Source of the DNA: JBAWXE01 sp037144255
Lineage (GTDB): Bacteria > Bacteroidota > Bacteroidia > Chitinophagales > Chitinophagaceae
Direction: 5' to 3'
Assembly: GCA_037144255.1 (NCBI GenBank)
Contig: JBAWXE010000073.1
Span: forward strand, 1 to 13,749
DNA: 13,749 bases
Shown in pieces: positions 12,279-13,749 of this stretch. The notes beneath the pieces were generated by a model. It saw nothing but the letters and a program-made list of their open reading frames with translations. It made no database searches and was not told where the DNA came from. The position numbers and the translations under genes were made by a program. Position 1 is the first letter of the stretch; each line of letters starts with the position of its first letter.

Positions 12279-13298
12279 CTAGGCGCCTATCAATTCCATT
12301 TTGCCTATCATTTCCTTTAACAGCTCTGCATCATTCACATTACTGCCTATACCTACAGCCCTGGTACTGAATTTGCCTAGCAACAGCATACAATGTTCCA
12401 CCTTATGCAATGGCCAGCGTTGTGCTGTAGCGATCACATCTCTTACTCTGAATGGTGGTACACCCAGTGCTGTAGCAATATCCTTTTCTGGTTTACCTAT
12501 TACAAACTGTGCTTGATACAATCTGTTGAAATGAGTATAGAATGCACCCACTAATAAGGGCATAGGTGCCGATTTTGGATTGGCAATAAAATAAGATAAC
12601 ATTCTATAAAGCTTATCCTTCTTACCACTGGTCAGTGCCTCGGGAAATTCAAATACGTTATACTCTCTGCTGATACCTATATACTTCTGTATCAATTCTC
12701 CAGTCAATGATTTTTGATCAGGCACATTGATTCGCACCTTCTCTATTTCATTGGCTATCTTTTGCAGGTCGCTACCCAGATAGGTGGTCAATATTTGCGA
12801 CTCCCGCTCTCCTACATGAAAACCTATCTCAACACCATATGTCTGAATCCATTGTGGTACTTGGTCGTCGCGAATCTTATCAGATGTGAAGTAGTAGCCT
12901 TTTTCCTTGGCCAGCTTTACTACTTTGCTACGTCCATCAGTTTTTTTGAAACGATGTTCAATCAGGAAAATAGTGCTGGGCGATGGATTTTCAAGATACC
13001 CTGCCAGCTCATTGAAACCTTTCAACTGAGCCGCATCTTTCAATATCACTACTTGCTTTTCTGCAAACATGGGAAAACGTCTGCAAGCATTTACCACATC
13101 AGCCCACTCAGAATCTTTGCCATACAATACCATCAGATTGAAATCTCTTTCTGCCGGTGGTAATATATGTTCTTCGAAATGTTCGGTGATCAGATCTATA
13201 TAATAAGGCTCCTCACCATCTATCAGATAAACAGGGGCGTATTGTTTGTTTTGTAAAGACTGGAATAATTTCTTAAAGTCGGCGGTCATATTAGTCAT
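12279..13298 (-). CDS. holA: DNA polymerase III subunit delta
   Basis: A 339-residue protein of the HolA family, the wrench of the clamp loader that opens the beta sliding clamp. The N-terminal AAA+-like domain begins 'QNKQYAPVYLIDGEEPYYIDLI' (motif in parts, residues about 16-37), the degenerate Walker A-like start typical of delta. It continues with 'ACRRFPMFAEKQVVILKDA' (71-89; the 'PMF' segment corresponds to the clamp-binding tip), 'STIFLIEH' (108-115) and 'YLGSDLQKIANEIEKV' (168-183). The collar domain follows with 'REYNVFEFPEALTSGKKDKLYRML' (in parts, about 211-234) and 'PLLVGAFYTHFNRLY' (247-261). Length is normal. Two ATGs are possible: 13298, which overlaps the upstream exonuclease stop by 8 nt, and 13289, just past it. 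Either way the two genes are translationally linked. Confidence 0.94.
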   Translation of the reverse strand: MTNMTADFKKLFQSLQNKQYAPVYLIDGEEPYYIDLITEHFEEHILPPAERDFNLMVLYGKDSEWADVVNACRRFPMFAEKQVVILKDAAQLKGFNELAGYLENPSPSTIFLIEHRFKKTDGRSKVVKLAKEKGYYFTSDKIRDDQVPQWIQTYGVEIGFHVGERESQILTTYLGSDLQKIANEIEKVRINVPDQKSLTGELIQKYIGISREYNVFEFPEALTSGKKDKLYRMLSYFIANPKSAPMPLLVGAFYTHFNRLYQAQFVIGKPEKDIATALGVPPFRVRDVIATAQRWPLHKVEHCMLLLGKFSTRAVGIGSNVNDAELLKEMIGKMELIGA

Positions 13299-13749
13299 TC
13301 ACGAAAAGTGGTTCAATCTCAATATCTCTGATCCCTTTCAAATGCAAAAATACTTTGGCAGTTGTTAGTACATCCTTCATACAATAATGAGCTATCCTAT
13401 CCAGATCATTATTTTTCCAATACACGGAAGCCACCTGGCTACCATCTATATCGTCCTTTGGCGAAGGTATTCCAAACAGTTCTGCTAGCAAAGCCAAAGA
13501 AGTGAAATGCTTATAATCTCCAAAACGCCACAATTCTAATGTATCTATATGTGATATTTCCCAAGGTTTTTTACCACCCAGCTGCATGCTCTCAGGCAGT
13601 GACATATTATTGATCAACATCCTGCGACACAGAAATGGTATATCAAATTCTTTAATGTTATGTCCGCAAAATTTCAGCTCCGGAATGCGTTCAGTTTGCT
13701 TGGTCAGCGCTTCTGAATAGGTTTTTAACAAAACTTTCTCATCGTGTTC
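13291..13749 (-). CDS. PolB-like 3'-5' exonuclease (partial, N-terminus beyond the window)
   Basis: The frame is open to the right edge of the window (it begins EHDEKVLLKTYSEAL at the boundary), so this is the C-terminal 152 residues or so of a longer gene. It matches the predicted 3'-5' exonuclease related to the PolB exonuclease domain (DNA_pol_B_exo2; DEDDy). Visible motifs are the second acidic motif in 'FCGHNIKEFDIPFLCRRMLIN' (in parts), the conserved 'GKKPWEISHIDTLELWRFGDYKHFTSL' region (in parts), 'LFGIPSPKDDIDGS', and the third motif 'YCMKDV' with its Tyr-x3-Asp. The first motif (DxE) lies outside the window. A likely role is trimming of nucleic-acid ends in repair or replication, which suits its overlap with holA. 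The TTG at 13731 is not a real start. Confidence 0.88.
   Translation of the reverse strand, partial: EHDEKVLLKTYSEALTKQTERIPELKFCGHNIKEFDIPFLCRRMLINNMSLPESMQLGGKKPWEISHIDTLELWRFGDYKHFTSLALLAELFGIPSPKDDIDGSQVASVYWKNNDLDRIAHYCMKDVLTTAKVFLHLKGIRDIEIEPLFVND

Noticed and set aside
12714..13163. 149-residue open frame on the plus strand
   Set aside because: It is antisense to holA; the composition (Tyr/Leu/Cys-rich) is that of a shadow frame and no domain is recognisable.

Overview
The window looks like chromosomal DNA of a member of the Bacteroidota, most likely Chitinophagales/Chitinophagaceae. Pointers are a protein with a type IX secretion (T9SS) C-terminal sorting domain, a GIN-domain lipoprotein with a SGxG repeat, DUF2147 and DUF420 proteins of the Bacteroidota kind, two tandem cytochrome oxidase subunit III genes, and TAnnTTTG promoter elements in place of -35/-10 boxes. 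Genes lack clear Shine-Dalgarno sequences. I saw no tRNA, rRNA, CRISPR array, insertion sequence or phage gene.

Layout. 1-188 (+): the end of an outer-membrane beta-barrel-like protein, whose stop overlaps that of a convergent DUF2147 gene (185-640, -). 714-5886 (-): a run of same-strand genes which, in transcription order, are ctaB (heme O synthase), two subunit III genes of a heme-copper oxidase, a subunit IV gene, a SCO-type copper chaperone, a DUF420 membrane protein with an EF-hand-like loop, a 70-residue CxxC membrane protein, and a GIN-domain lipoprotein. This is the distal half of a caa3/aa3-type oxidase cluster; subunits I and II are not in the window. 5996-7868 (-): lemA followed by two TPM-domain genes, the second with a glycine-rich tail. 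7869-8055: a divergent promoter region with three short repeats spaced exactly 21 bp apart. 8056-10297 (+): kynureninase (kynU) and the bifunctional riboflavin kinase/FAD synthetase (ribF). 10303-12016 (-): a DUF2341/Ig-like/T9SS surface protein broken by a one-base frameshift near 11630. 12092-12278: a gene-free spacer rich in short dyads. 12279-13749 (-): holA (DNA polymerase III delta) preceded by a PolB-like 3'-5' exonuclease that runs off the right edge.

How the genes work together. The ctaB-cox3-cox3-cox4-SCO-DUF420 block builds and assembles a terminal oxidase: CtaB farnesylates heme B, SCO handles copper for CuA, and DUF420 and the small CxxC protein are probably assembly factors. The kynU-ribF pair sits on the edge of cofactor metabolism (tryptophan/NAD and FMN/FAD). 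LemA-TPM-TPM is a conserved envelope module of unclear function. No dedicated novel defence or mobile system is visible. The observations most worth following are the phased repeat array at 7928-7990, the EF-hand-like insertion in the DUF420 protein, the two divergent subunit III paralogs, the CxxC mini-protein and the broken T9SS gene.
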